Notes: generated by a model from the sequence alone, not told the origin. A DNA stretch of 64,000 bases from Ricinus communis (GCF_019578655.1 NC_063258.1:31066802-31130801); one strand, 5' to 3'. Numbered from the stretch's first letter, positions 1-12,701 are shown. Numbers and translations are program-made.

Positions 1-1646
1 TGCTCAAATTTCTGAAAATTCTTTTCTTGTTTGTCTTTTTTTCCTTATTATTTTCATGGACTGCTAATTTCACAATTCTTATATTCTCGAGAGGATTCTT
101 AATTTTTCTTTTTTCCCTTTGAAAAAGATTCCTGGTAAAATACTTTCATAACACACAATAAAGTATTTACTATTAGAAAATAGAAATTTTAAATTTAAAT
201 TTAAATTTAAATTTTATAATTATATCAATTTAATTAATTATATTTTATTCACTATAAAAAATAATGATTATGATATTTATATAATTTAATACTTTTATCA
301 ATAATTTTTATATAAATATACTTTTAAAAAGGACGCATCATTTTTATTTTTATTGAGTTGTTTTATTATTTTTAAAATTTAAATGTTAAAGTTCTTAAAT
401 TGTTAAAATTAAAAAAATAAAAGTTCGAGTCATTTTCTAAAAGTTAGTGTAATTTTATATTTTTGTTAAATAAATTTTATTTTATTATTATTATTATTAT
501 TGTGAGACAATAAATGTTATTTTATATATATGTGGTGATGAAAAAGAATAAAATAGTTTAATACATTTATGACCTTTTGAATTTGACACGATTAGTCGTT
601 TTGCTCTCTATTTTTTTATAAAAATTATTTAGCTACCTTAATTTATTTAAATTATAATTTATAAATATATTTCTACTTTATTAGATATATAATTCACTTA
701 TTTTTATTTATATAAATGACTCATTATTTTTTTTTTATTTTTTTATTATATTTTTTTAGACTTAAAAGTAATAAAATAAAATTGAATGTTTCAAATTTAA
801 TATAATAAAATTATATTTAGCTCTAATTTAAATTAAATTAATTTATTTAATATTAAAAATATTTAGTATTTAATTTCTAAATAAATAAAAATTTATTTTT
901 TTCTGTCTCACCAACAAAATAAAAATATATTTATAAATTATAATTTAGACAAGTTAAAGTGGTTAGATAATTTAAAATTTAAAATTTAGAGGGACAAATA
1001 TATTTAATTTCTATGAATAAAATAACCAAAATGTATTAAGCCAAATAAAAACAGTGATGTCAAACCGCAAAGGCATATGTATTAATACGAACCGTTTACC
1101 TTTCTTTTAATTTTTTTAATTTTCTTTTTTCTGTTTTGGGGTTGGGAGGGGAAAGTTATTAGTGTTATCCGAAAAATAAAATAAAGCATAGAAAAGGAAA
1201 ATGGAAGGACCATGTTGCCCTTACTCTGTATGAAAGGTACAACTAAGAAAAGCATTAAACTTTCTTGCATAAAGGCAGTAAAAAGAAAAAGAAAAGTACA
1301 ACCCTGGTAATGCGACAGACTGGTAATCTTTTTCCCTCTTCCGTAGTCTCCACTGCCGAAACGAAATTCTCGGAAAACAAGTCTCAATTTAGGAAAAAGA
1401 CTGGTGGAATGAAACCATGGGAAAGAAACGAAAAGCTCTCAAACACTATACTAGTCGTTCATAAAAAGAGAATACCCAAAAGAATAATTAATAATAAAAA
1501 TATTAGATTAGAGTGAAAAGAAACATGTTTGAATATTCGACCATTCTTGGAAAATTGCAAATGAATTCAAAAGTCACTTTCTTTCTTCTCTCGCTCTAGA
1601 ACTCATCATTTCTCTTCCCCCTTTTCCTGTTGAAGATTTTGAAGAA
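1..1646. other. AT-rich intergenic region upstream of the Mpv17-like gene
   Basis: No gene is visible. The stretch is strongly AT-rich with short homopolymers and a small TAT/TTA microsatellite near 480-500. A foldback element occupies about 551-1055 and is listed separately. The last 80 bases before the ATG at 1647 are pyrimidine-rich, which fits a plant 5' leader. No convincing TATA box could be assigned among the many AT tracts. Confidence 0.6.
551..1055. mobile_element. Foldback MITE-like element
   Basis: The two ends are imperfect inverted repeats of roughly 140 bases. Left arm about 553-700 and right arm about 900-1045 match in reverse complement. The match includes a 24-base identical block (649-672 against 923-946) and a shared outer motif, TTAATACATTT. 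There is no coding capacity inside. This is the structure of a non-autonomous DNA transposon with long inverted ends. The superfamily and exact target-site duplication cannot be fixed by eye. Confidence 0.6.
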
Positions 1647-3724
1647 ATGATGAAGCTGTGGAAATGGTACAGAAATTGCTTAACGTTGCATCCAGTTAAG
1701 ACACAGGTGATTAGCTCTGGTTTGATTTGGGGATTCGGTGATGTAGCTGCTCAGTCCATTACCAATTACACTACCAATAAGCAGCAATGTCAATCGGTAC
1801 GTCTTTTGCAATATCCATTTGAAATCTTGTGTTAATAAGGAGTCTTGATGAGTCTGTTTTGTGCTCTTCGGATATTTTGCATCTCTAGGCAAATGGGTTT
1901 ATCTCAATATTTTTTTGTTTTTCTTTATGGGATAATTTCTTTGTTTCTCCTTTAAAAATGGCAATGCTTGTGTTCTTTCTTAGGAAAATGAATATCTGTT
2001 AGTTTTTTTTTTTTTTACGCGTTTCGTGTTCTTGATCAGTAGACCGATTGTAAGCTTCTTTTGTAGAATGGAGAGTGAAGATGTTGTTTCGTGTTTGAAA
2101 TTTTCCTTTGGTTTATTGAGACATGAATCCATTCAAAATTCATGGTAATAATAGATGCTCGAGCAATTGACATTTAGGTCTTGGCGTAATGTTTTTTCAG
2201 GTTTATCATATTCTTTCTGTAACATATGTTTATCAGTTTCTTTGGTATCATATACTTGAACATTTAAAACCAACTTTCTGCAAGCCATTCTTTGTTTTTC
2301 ATGTGTAGCTTATCAATGTTAAGTTGTTGATGATGAAAAAATTTGCTAGCATATGTGTATTTGAAGAGGGGTTTATTAGAAGAATGAAATATACGGATGT
2401 GCAAATGAGTTGAATTATTTAATTTAATATGATGATATGCGCTTATCCAATCTGTTTTCATGTTGCTGGTGGAATAGGATGCTTCACCAGGTTATTGAGT
2501 ATAGATGGTGTGATACTACTAATTTAGGTTTTCATTCTGTTTTTATAGCCATTCCTCCTGCATTCTTTAGTTTGTATGTGAGTTATATCTGCTTCAGCCT
2601 TAGTTACTCTTTGGTACTGGAATATGATTCAAAAGAATTCTTGTTGCGTGTTTATAAATCATAAAGATTTCGCAGCTCATGCTCATTTTATCCCGAGTTT
2701 GTGATGGTATATATGTTGAATGGGGGTATTGTGGAGCTCAATGCTGAATCTCATTTTTCAACTATCTGCAGTATTGTGGAGCTAAATCTATTTAGAACAG
2801 AAAAAGAAAACTATAACAAAGACTGTTCATCCCATAATTTTGGTCTTTCTTGCCTTCCCATTTGTATGCAACCATATATTTCAACAATTTTGCTGATTGT
2901 ACTGGTATATGTCACATGATGTGTCAAGCACTTGATTGTTTGATTGGCTTATCTTGCCTAATTGGTCTCTCGTTTAAATTCCAGGACAAGGAAAAAGGGG
3001 TAAAGGTCGATTGGAAAAGAGCAGCAACCACAAGCCTTTTCGGGTTTGGATTTGTTGGACCAGTCGGCCACTTCTGGTGAGTGCTTCTCTTTCTTTCATT
3101 ATTACACTTGTGGAAGACTGTCAAGCATGCAATTTATTTTCTCAAAAGTGAAGAGGTGAAAGAGGAAGTAGTAATTTTCGTTTTTAAGTAGTAGAGCCTG
3201 GGGCTAGCATGTTGCTTGACTACCTTCAAAAGGCTATTACTTGATGGAGCAACATTGTTTGGAACTCTACTGCAGACATGTATAACATATTTTGCATAAT
3301 ATGTTTCTTGTTCAACCCCTGTAGGTATGAAGGTTTAGATCATTTTATGCGATTGCGACTTGTACTGCATCCGAATTCCCTGCGATTTGTTGCATCTAAA
3401 GTAGCAATTGACAGTATACTGTTCGGCCCACTGGATCTATTTGTATTTTTCACATACATGGGTTTCTCCAATGGAAAGAGCGTTCCTCAAATAAAGGAAG
3501 ATCTGAAGAGGGATTATCTGCCAGCTCTTATTCTGGAAGGGGGCATATGGCCAGTTGTTCAAGTTCTAAATTTCCGATTTGTACCCGTAAGATATCAACT
3601 GCTGTATGTCAACTTCTTCTGCTTGTTGGATAGTTGTTTCTTGTCATGGGTTGAGCAACAACAAGATGCAGCTTGGAAGAAATGGTTCCAACCTCTGAAG
3701 GACCAAAATGGTCCAGGGGAATAA
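1647..3724 (+). CDS. Mpv17/PMP22-family membrane protein, 213 aa, 3 exons
   Basis: Exons are 1647-1796, 2985-3076 and 3325-3724 (stop TAA). All junctions are GT..AG and in phase. The protein starts MMKLWKWYRNCLTLHPVKTQ, the usual opening of this family: an amphipathic start, then a first membrane helix with WGFGDVAAQ. Later come FGFGFVGPVGHFWYEGLD and a C-terminal block with PVRYQLLYVN, DSCFLSW and EQQQDAAW, all typical of the Mpv17/PMP22 domain. Four short hydrophobic segments are expected. Family members are small proteins of the mitochondrial inner membrane or peroxisomal membrane, some forming channels; which membrane applies here cannot be told. From memory it is closest to Arabidopsis At3g24570. 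The start is the first of two adjacent ATGs. The gene converges on the PERK gene, with about 920 bases between their stops. Confidence 0.93.
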
Positions 3725-4646
3725 TTTCTTTCTTTCACAGACCGCATCGGCTTTGATTTCCAGGCCATGCTGATCATGGCAGATATACACACAAGGGAAG
3801 TTGAAAAAGAAATTATAATCTGAATTGGCAACTTGGGGTTTTTACTGCGATTACTCAGGAAAGTTATCCCGTGGAATCTTGCTTTTCTTGTTTTGATATC
3901 TCCTTCTGGATAAAGACAGCGCCAACACTTCTACTTATGGTTAGATTATCTGAGGTTTCATTTGGACTTGCATAACAAAAGTAAAATTAGAGTCAGATAA
4001 AGCTTCTTTTATGCCTTGGTTAAGGCTCCCCTACCTTGGGATTTACTGTAAATCTACAACTGAAGGCTTATACAAATATGGTCAGCCAATATGATTGATT
4101 AATGAAATAATTGAAGCAACAGTAGTTTTTTTGTGATCATCAAATGTTTCTTAGTGGTAGATGAATCATTACTGGAGAATGTACAAATGACTGAGGCACT
4201 GTCTAAGAACTCATTGATGTTTACAGGAATCTTCTTCACTAGGTTGAGATGGTTTCATGAATGTCCACCCAAGAAAGCAAGTAGAAAGTAAATTAGTTCT
4301 GATACACACAGAACAAGCAAATAGATCATGTCACAGTCGGAGCCTGATGAAGGAATTGAAGTCCGTAGTCATAGAAGCAGTTTACGGCATGCTTAATCCT
4401 AACATTTAAGAAACAAGTAGCAAAATCACCATGGAGATGCTCAAAATCATCTATCAACAATTTTAAATTTTCTATTTTAAACTAGAACTTTGATTGTAAT
4501 CAATCCTAGAGGACTGAAAAATAAACAAAGGCAAAAAAGGGGTGAGGGAGTCCATCACATAATAAGCAAGCAATCAAGTGTTTCATTTGATGATAAATAG
4601 TGTCATTTTTTTTAATGGTGATAACAATTCCTGTATTACCTCGGCT
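3725..4646. other. Convergent 3' flanks of the Mpv17-like and PERK genes
   Basis: Noncoding DNA between two genes that end toward each other. It should hold both 3' UTRs and poly(A) sites. An AATAAA-like signal on the minus strand cannot be chosen with confidence. No repeat or RNA gene was seen. Confidence 0.5.
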
Positions 4647-7601
4647 CTATCCTTGTCTTCTGAAATCACTACTTGAGCTAGATGGGTTAAGACTATATTC
4701 ACTGCTGCTTCCGCTGTCATTCTGCCATTTCACCGGTGCATACACGGTGCTATTTCCAGGCTGCATTCCTCCATTGAGATCCTTTATGGAAATATCTCCT
4801 TCCAGAGCACGAACTATCTGCTTGATTTGAAAAAGGTTCTTATCATTTTTATCTTAATATTGTGGCACTCTTAAGAAAAAAATTTCAGCTTCTAAAGTTC
4901 TTCACAACAGTATAAAGATAAAAAGGATTTTGCTATTGGCATTCTAGTTTCAGAATCTTCCCTAATTCAGCCAGAATCTGGAGGCTCCTTATATATGGCT
5001 ACAGAAAGCAAAGAAGTCAATAAGAGTTACCTGACTCATCCGAGGCCGAAGCCTGGAAGAGCGGCGCACACAAGCAGCAGCACAAGCAAGCATCCTAGCC
5101 ATCTCATTGGTATTGTATTTTTCCTCCAATTGCGGATCAACAAGAGCTCCGAAATCACTATTTTCTAAAGCTTGGGTGAGCAGCGGCCTAGCCTATAAAA
5201 CATCAACATCAACAACATACAATTGTCAATTCCCCCCAGTAAAGAAAAGAAAAAAGAAAAATAAATTTTTTTATCTACATATGGAGGAAGACAGAGAATG
5301 GGGTAGGGGGTGCATTTGATGGTAAATTGTGCAGGAAACAAATATAAGGTTCCCAGTACATGTTAATGGCGTTAATAGGAGATCTGAAAGCATAGGGAAT
5401 TAACTAACCCATTCAACCAGTCCTTCTTTCAGTACAGGGTCGTCGTCACTGATAGGTGGATACCCGGTTATGAGCTCTAGAAGTATAACGCCATATGAAT
5501 ATACATCTGATTTCTCTGTTAATTTGCCACTTGTTACATACTCTGGTGCCAGGTACCTAAAAGCAGAAAACGCATGTTATGAGGAAGGAAAATGTAGCAA
5601 TTCAACTGCAAAGGAGAAAAGCCAAAGTCATCCCAATACAAAAGAAAAGGTCATATACCCAAATGTTCCCACAACCCTGGTGGAAATGTGAGTGATGCCA
5701 GTCCTAACAGGAAAGCTTTTGGCAAGTCCAAAGTCAGAAACCTGAAGTTAAAAGTTTGTCTGAACCATTAAGATGTTAATTCATTTGCTCAAATATAAAA
5801 GTACCATTCAAAAGCTTCAAAATCAGGAACTAAGCTATAAAGCAGTCAATGATAGAATTGGGGCAGCAAGTAATACCTTTGCTTCAAAGTCCTGATCAAG
5901 AAGAATATTGGCTGCCTTGATGTCTCGATGAATAATTGTTGGATTACCTGCAAGCAATGACATTTTTCAACTCGTAGAGAACGCTAGCATCCTCAACAGT
6001 TCAGACAGTAGAGTTCTAAAAATACTCACAATCCTCGTGGATATATGCCAGTCCTTTTGCAGACCCTATAGCAATTTTCAACCTGGTTGCCCACTCCAGT
6101 ACATTCTGTCCATTTCCTGCAATGTATTAATTTCTTGTAATCGTTGGTCATGTATTTCACGAAAAACATATTTAAGCAGCAACAACACATAAGTTCTCTA
6201 GATCTTACTATGTAAATGGTATTCCAAGGTGTTGTTAGGAACAAATTCATAAACAAGCAATCTCCCGTTCCCAGCAATGCAGTATCCTATCAATGAAACA
6301 AGATGTTTATGATGTATTCGGCTGATGATCTCAACCTCTGCTTCGAATTCTCGCTCACCCTGCATGCTTCCTTCTTTTAGCTGCTTAACTGCAACTGCTA
6401 GCCCGGTTTGAAGGAATCCTTTATGAACATACCCGAACCCACCTTCTCCAATAAGGTTGGCCTCTGAAAAGCTATTAGTGGCCACAGCTAGTTCATTGTA
6501 TGTGAATGTTCCACTTGATATACTGGAGGCAACATGAGGGGTTGGAGCTTCAGTTTGCAATGGATTCTTATACCCTAAGTTCCCTGAATTGGTTATCTGA
6601 ACTCTAATAACATGTTCTCCTTGTGGCAGCCCATCCTCAGAAAATACGAGAACTATTTTGTGGGAGAAACAAATCAATAAAAGCTACGAATTTAAAAGTC
6701 TTAATTTTGACCAGAAAAAGAAATTACCTTTTGGTTTCAAGCCGGACGGTGGTTCTGTGAAATGCTCTTGGATCATGGCATTCTTTTTCCTTCTCCTATT
6801 GATGAAGCAAATACAAATAAATCCAAGCACAAGAAGAAGAAGTAATAACACTCCACCAATGAGACATCCAACTATAAGCCCTGTTGAAAAATGAGATTGT
6901 TGTGAGCTTACAGGCAGACTTCCATGCGCTAATGGCAGTGAAAAAGGCGGAGGTTTGACGACAGAATAGAGTGGCGCATGTGGCTCCCTTGGAAATTCTG
7001 TGGGTGGAGGATAATTAAGCCATGTTGAAGAAGGTGCAAATGGTGTTGGAGAAGGAGGTGGTGGTGGTGAAACTTCTGGAGTTGATGAATAAGCTTTAGG
7101 TGGTAAAGAAGTTCCTAGCTGTGATGGCGGCGGTGCTAGTGTTGGAGGTGCTGGTGGTCGTACTGTTGGAGATAGTGGTGGGGGTGGTGGTGGTGGTATT
7201 GAAAGTGATGGTGGAAATGATGGAGGAGGAGCAAGTGATGGTATTGGAGGCTCGGGAAGTGATGGAGAACTAACAGGACTTATAGGAGGGGAAATGGCAG
7301 TGGGTGGTCGAGCAGCCACCAGAGGTGGTGGTGATACGATGGGAACAACCACAGATGGCGGTGGAGATGCTAGTGGTGGTTTGGCTATTGGAGGTGCTGA
7401 ATATGCAGGGGGCACCACCACCTCAGCAGGAGTGGGGGGAAGCGGAAATGATGGTGCTACGAGAGACAATGGTGGTGGGGAAGCAACTGGTGCGGGTGAA
7501 GGACTGGTACTACCTTCCCCAAGAGGAGGCGGAGACGCTGGCAAAAGCCATGGAACGTCATCTGGTGGTTGCGGCGAGATTAATGGTGGTAAAGACATCA
7601 T
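4647..7601 (-). CDS. PERK-type proline-rich receptor-like protein kinase, 679 aa, 8 exons
   Basis: Exons in coding order: 7601-6728, 6652-6209, 6116-6030, 5947-5877, 5741-5659, 5556-5409, 5192-5031, 4817-4647. Residues 1-240 form a Pro/Ser-rich ectodomain with SPPP, PPPPPP and SPSP runs. Residues 241-267 ([10 protein letters not shown]...) form one membrane helix, followed by the basic stop-transfer NRRRKK. The kinase domain spans about 355-625: glycine loop GEGGFGYV 360-367, ATP-binding Lys381 (AVAVK), catalytic HRD 475-477, DFG 495-497 and GTFGYLAPEY in the activation segment. All catalytic residues are present, so an active RD-class Ser/Thr kinase is expected. There is no cleavable N-terminal signal peptide, which is normal for PERKs. 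The family sits in the plasma membrane, binds the wall through its ectodomain and is linked to growth and wound signalling. The tail ends in a Ser-rich stretch. The exact PERK member is not assigned. Confidence 0.95.
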
Positions 7602-7889
7602 TGCATGTTATCCTGCATGAATTGTTTAAGCATTCCTTTGTGGGAGTGTGTAGATCTAAGTCACTAAAAATTCAATTGGGTGGAATTCATAGGTGGAATT
7701 CATTTTTGTATGATCATGTGATTACAAAGACAATCGCAAAAGTTTTCAGATTTAATATTATAGTAATATAGTGTTGTTAGAGTCCTGCTCGTGAACAACT
7801 TAGCATTCACCAACGAAAGTTAGTAGCAGTTAGTACCTGTTACAAACTCCAACACTATCCAAACAAAAAGGAGGAATATTTAATTTTTT

Positions 7890-8710
7890 TATACTTTTTT
7901 TTTAAATTACAAATTTAGTATTTAAGCTTTTTTAGTTTTTATTTTATTTTAGTGTTTATAATTTTTTTTTATTCAATTAAGTATTTAAACATGCTAAGAA
8001 TGTTTAATATAGTATCTCTAGCCGGCTTTAGAGATAAAGTGTCTATTTAACTTATTTTAAATAGTAAATAAACTTAAATATTCTCATTTTAAATAATATC
8101 ATATCTTTTTTCTTTTTTCTTCTTATTTTTACCTATTTTCATCATTATTTTCTAAAATTTCATTTGTTTCTCAATAATTTAAGAACAAATTATTTTATTT
8201 TTCTCATTCATTCAAATAAAAATTAAAAATAAGTGTCATTTACTTATTCTTTTATTTTCATATATTTATCTCAAAAAATACATCTAAAATATAGTCTTTC
8301 ACCTGAAAATAATAAGAGGAAAAAGAAAAATTATTAAGTGTTTTAAAAAAATAAAAAGATGATAAATAAATTCTTTTTTAGGAAAATGAATAACAATTAA
8401 ATGAATTTAACCAACATTTTATTTAGTGCTAAAAGAAGATTTAATAAAAAATAAAACAAAGATAAAAAAAATTAAGAAAAAAAGAAAAAAAATTATAAGT
8501 AAAAATTAATAAAAATATTTATACATTCATATATAAAATAAATTAAATTATTACTTTAACCTATGAAATCTGTAAAAAAACACCAAAATACATATACATA
8601 TAAATTAGCATATTCAAACACTTAATTGAAAAAAAAATTATTCAAATATTAAAATTAAAAAATTAAAACACTAAATTTGTAATTATTATTTTTAAAAATA
8701 TAATTAGTAT
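7890..8710. mobile_element. Foldback DNA-transposon remnant
   Basis: Inverted ends are visible. The left arm at about 7914-7997 matches the reverse complement of the right arm at about 8605-8684. Shared blocks are ATTACAAATTTAGT (outer) and TTCAATTAAG followed by ATGCTAA-like sequence (inner), in the same order and spacing. The interior of about 600 bases is AT-rich and noncoding. A non-autonomous, aged element is the simplest reading. Target-site duplications are not clear. Confidence 0.55.
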
Positions 8711-9024
8711 ATATTAATTTTAGTGCGAGACTAATGCGTGAGGCATTATGAAATTTATATTTTTTTATCTAATTTTGTTCAATAACAAATTAAATTCATT
8801 AAAAAGTGTGCTGAAGGCAAGCACCGTACCAGTCCAACTGGATTGGTAAAAGCAGGAAAGTTCTACTTGCTCTTGCAGTGGTCCTAGTCCTACCCACTAG
8901 GAGTATACTTGTATTTTTGTCCTTAACAATTACTTGCATTTCTTTCTGCCTTGAAGAGTCCCTTTACTAGTGGGAAACCTATTTTAGCATATAATTAATA
9001 CCTAGTGGTTTAATAAAGTAATAT

Positions 9025-9638
9025 ACAATCTATATTGCACCCACAGCCCAGGCACTAGTAAAAACCGAGCTTGGACATGAGTATATTTCTGTAGGTCCGA
9101 TCACTTCAAGCCCGTTTTCGAAGTGTGATTTTCGAACTGATTTTATCTTATCAGGTCTAACTATTCGAGCCGGCCCACAAACATGTAATTCCCCGAAGGA
9201 CACGGCCGAGACGAACCATCCCAGCCTGCTCGGTGAAATGATTCTAGGCACGATCACCTTCTACCTCTCTAAAAGCTTGCTTCAAACAAATGTTTACCCG
9301 GATGGAAATATATAATTTTCCATCACTAATCCAAGTCAACAAAATTCATGAGGTAGAGATTTTCCTTCTCATATATAATTTTTGCATAACGAATGACTAG
9401 GAAAAAATGATAGTTCATAAGTGGGTCCATCAAGTTTTTGCTGGAAAACACATTCATCCACTATTGATTCGGCCAATATATGCTCACAGCTTAATCATTG
9501 CTTGCAAACCTCCAATTTTTTTCAAATGCAACACTTCAAACTTCATTGCTATTGCTAGTAAAGGCTTGGCTTCAAATTGCCGCCAATAAACCTAATTTCT
9601 TCACAACTAACAATGCCTGATTAAGCAATATAGATTGT
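9025..9638. mobile_element. Possible degenerate transposon between 14-base inverted repeats
   Basis: ACAATCTATATTGC at 9025-9038 recurs exactly in reverse complement at 9625-9638. The 9040-9260 part is distinctly richer in G+C than its surroundings and has CG-containing words (CGGCCGAGACGA, GAGCCGGCCC), as transposon or LTR fragments often do. Only short reading frames are present and none resembles a known transposase or polyprotein. It could equally be a promoter fragment or a chance inverted repeat. Confidence 0.3.
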
Positions 9639-9646
9639 TAGCAAAA

Positions 9647-11451
9647 TCAATCAGCCAATTTCATATCCAGCATTACCAACTCCAATTTCTCTGCCAATCC
9701 AGCTCTTCGATACCCAGCAACTAATAAATCATAAGTCGACCTTGTGAGTTTATGATAGCCCTTGACATGTTCCAAAAACAAGTCTAGTCTGTCATAAGCT
9801 TCCTTCCTGAAGTATGAAGAAATTACCTTCTCAACATCATCTGGACTTCTAAATAACATCCCGCTACTTGTCATCCTCCCTACAGAGTATTCAACATCAT
9901 CCAATCTATCCGCTTTGGCATAAAATCTTATAATCCCACAGTGTAATCGCGATAGAGTTTCACCAACTTGATTAAACTCCGCACAAATATCAAGCAGTTT
10001 CTCCATCTCATCAACTTTACCAAGTTCAGAATATAATTCCACAATCTTCTCGATCATATTCCCATTAAACTCAAACCTACATTCCAGCAAGAAATTCAAA
10101 AATCCTCTAACCCGATCACAGTCCCTACGTTTACAAAGCCCTTCAAGGACCCATTCCAATATGGCTGCACTAGGCATAACTCCCATAGACATCATTTCAT
10201 CAAAAAGCCTATCAGCTTTATCCAAATCTTTAGTCTTTACACAAGTAGAAATGAGACATTCGTAATTTTGCACATTTGCAGTGTATCCAGCAGCCTTTTT
10301 CGCTGCAAACCATGCTTGCATTTTAACAACATCTCTTAAATTTGAAAACCCCAATACAAAAGTATCATAAGTCTGAGAATCAGGTTTACAAAACTCAGAA
10401 ATGTCCATTATCTCGAACAAACTAAGGGCCGTTAAAACATTACTTATTGAGGACAAGCAAACCTGTATAAGGGAATTGAAAACAGTAGTATTGGGTATAA
10501 TACCATTACCCTCCATAGATGTAAATACCCTCATTGCAAGTGAAACATTGTGAATCTTTGCGCAAAGAGATATTAGATTGGAGTAATGAACATGATCTAT
10601 CTCATTTTGCTTTAGCATACAATCCAATCTCCACTCTAAAACCTGACCAGCCAATCAACAGAGATTACATGAGCAAAGCAATTAAGCACAAATTCACTTA
10701 CATAATGTTTATTAAAATGGTGGTGGGTTACACACTCTTGGGAAGTCTCTCGGCTTTCTCATTAATTACATATACTAAAGGAGTTTGAAAGTAGTAAGTC
10801 TAAAAATGCAAGAATCCAATTGAATTGAATTTTGTTTACCAAATTCTCATGTTTGGAAATGTCCTAGTTGCTAAAGTTAAATTCTTTCAACTCAAAAGAG
10901 GAAAGCATTTTGCAAGAATTCAATTCAATTCAGTTCAGTTCTTACACATGGATTATTCGAAACAAGGCCATATAATAGTGATTGGCAAGTCTTAAAAATG
11001 CAATCAATCAGATCTCATGTTCAAAAATGTGCTAAAAAATTCAATTTAGACATGATTCAATCAGCTAAAGGAAGGGAGGGAAAAGTAAAAAAGAAATTCT
11101 CAACATAATCCAAGTAACAGAAACAATCTATTGAGCTAGACTTGTAGAGATATATTAATCAAAACAACTGAAGACACGTGTGTGCTTACTGCTTACCAGG
11201 CGAGCTTTCTCGGGTGAGGAAGATGCAAGAGCGGTAACGAGGGCATCGAAGGGAAACTGAGAACTATTGAGGTCTGAATCGAGTGTTGATTTGATTTTGG
11301 AGTTTGGCAGTTGAAGTAATTTGGAGAGGAGAGGATTAGAAGAGTTGGTAATGGTGTATTGCTGTTTGGATTTGAAATGGATTTGCAACGATTGAGACTG
11401 TAATTTAGCTACTGATAAAACCCTCCTTACTACTGCTCCTAGTACCGCCAT
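9647..11451 (-). CDS. Pentatricopeptide-repeat protein, 416 aa, 2 exons
   Basis: Exon 1 is 11451-11197 and exon 2 is 10642-9647 (stop TGA); the intron is phase 0 and GT..AG. The start is the ATG giving MAVLGAVVRRVL; the frame is open slightly further upstream but has no ATG there. The first 40 residues are rich in Arg, Ser and Gln without acids, as in a mitochondrial or plastid targeting peptide. The rest contains degenerate 35-residue helical repeats, recognisable as VHYSNLISLCAK, TTVFNSLIQVC, SQTYDTFVLGF, NYECLISTCVK with KADRLFDEMMSMGVMP, and STYDLLVAGYRRAG. It looks like a P-class PPR protein: no E, DYW or SMR domain is seen. Such proteins bind organellar RNA. The RNA target is unknown. 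The gene lies about 1.25 kb downstream of AP4B on the same strand. Confidence 0.9.
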
Positions 11452-12701
11452 TTTTCTTTTTCTTCCCTCTCTCAAGGCAAAAGGCGGTATCTTTTCTTTC
11501 TTTCTTTCTTTTTTCCGGCAGGCTTTTGATAATTTATTATTAATATCAATCCTATCCTTTTTAAAAATATCTTAAAATATATATTTTTTAATTTTTATAT
11601 ACTAATTTTTTTTAACATTCCAACCGTGTGACTCCTAAGTTATATAAATCCATACAAAATTCTATATATAATACACGTACACTATAGATTAATAAATTCA
11701 TAAACAAGAAATATAATTGTAATATAAAATTAATAATCATAAATTAAAATAATAATAGAATTCCCATGAATTATTTTTCTTTTATAAAATTTATTGAGCA
11801 GATTTTAAAATATTAATATTAATTAAATTCATTTAATTTTTTTAGATTAGGACGTATGCAGGTTCAAAAAATATTATCTCCAAGTTTGAGTTTTTATGAA
11901 CAGGCAACTCGAGTATGTAAATTAATTTAATGTGAAATTTAAATTAGAAAGCCATTATATTCATAACAACAACAATTCTATCAATTTAAATTTAAATATT
12001 AAAAATATGAAATAAAACATAAATTAAGAAAGTTTTTGAGAACAGAAAAGGAGAAGTGTTTGGGAATGAGAAGCACAGGACATGTGCCTTTGTCTGTTTC
12101 GTTTGAAGAGTTTTTTCTATTGACAGTATTAAAGAACTCTCCTTCAGTCACCGAATGTTACTTATCAAAATCATTTCGGATCGTCACAGATATCAGCTGT
12201 GATGCAAAAATTCTAACGAAACTGACTTTTAGTATAACAGGAAAAAAAAAAACAAAAAATACAAAAAAAAGATTATTATTTCTTTAATGGTGCTTCTGGC
12301 CATAAAACGCAAATTAAATTAGCGTTTATGAGCTGAGAATGCCAAATTAAAAAATAGTTTAATAAGCACCCATAATATTTGTCATTATTTGATGACAAAT
12401 AAAAATAAATAAGTTATCAACATGAAGAACTGCTTCAGTTTTACCAGAACAGAGAGATTGCTATAAAATTAAGCAACAGTAGCATGTTCATAGAGAACTA
12501 AAACAAAGATTTAGAAGTTGAATTCCTCTTTTTCCTTTTGGTCTCATTATACACTCAATCTACAAGTAACCAAAACAGTATTTGTTTTCCTTTTATTTCA
12601 CTTCTAAAATTTTGTTTCTCCTGAGGCAACTACAATACATCAAAAAACCTATTTTCTGCTGGAAACTTGAGTGAAAGGAAAAACAAAAACTTTATGCACA
12701 C
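11452..12701. other. Intergenic region between PPR and AP4B genes
   Basis: AT-rich, with a short CTTT repeat at about 11490-11512 just upstream of the PPR start, probably in its 5' leader. The part near 12400-12701 should be the AP4B 3' UTR. No RNA gene or clear mobile element was seen. Confidence 0.5.

Larger units (their letters stand above)
7602..9646. other. Intergenic region between the PERK and PPR genes
   Basis: No gene is called. About 7890-8710 is a foldback element and 9025-9638 is a more GC-rich island bounded by a short inverted repeat; both are listed separately. The bases just above 7601 should contain the PERK 5' leader and promoter, including a duplicated short motif, GGTGGAATTCAT, near 7680-7700. 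Confidence 0.5.

Noticed and set aside
1082..1516. Frames of 83-101 codons upstream of the Mpv17-like gene
   Set aside because: Composition is Lys/Phe-rich as expected from random AT-rich DNA. No motif or splice partner was found.
7294..7771. Long plus-strand frames rich in Gly and Val over the PERK ectodomain
   Set aside because: They are the complement of the Pro-rich exon of PERK. No independent start context, splice structure or known domain supports them.
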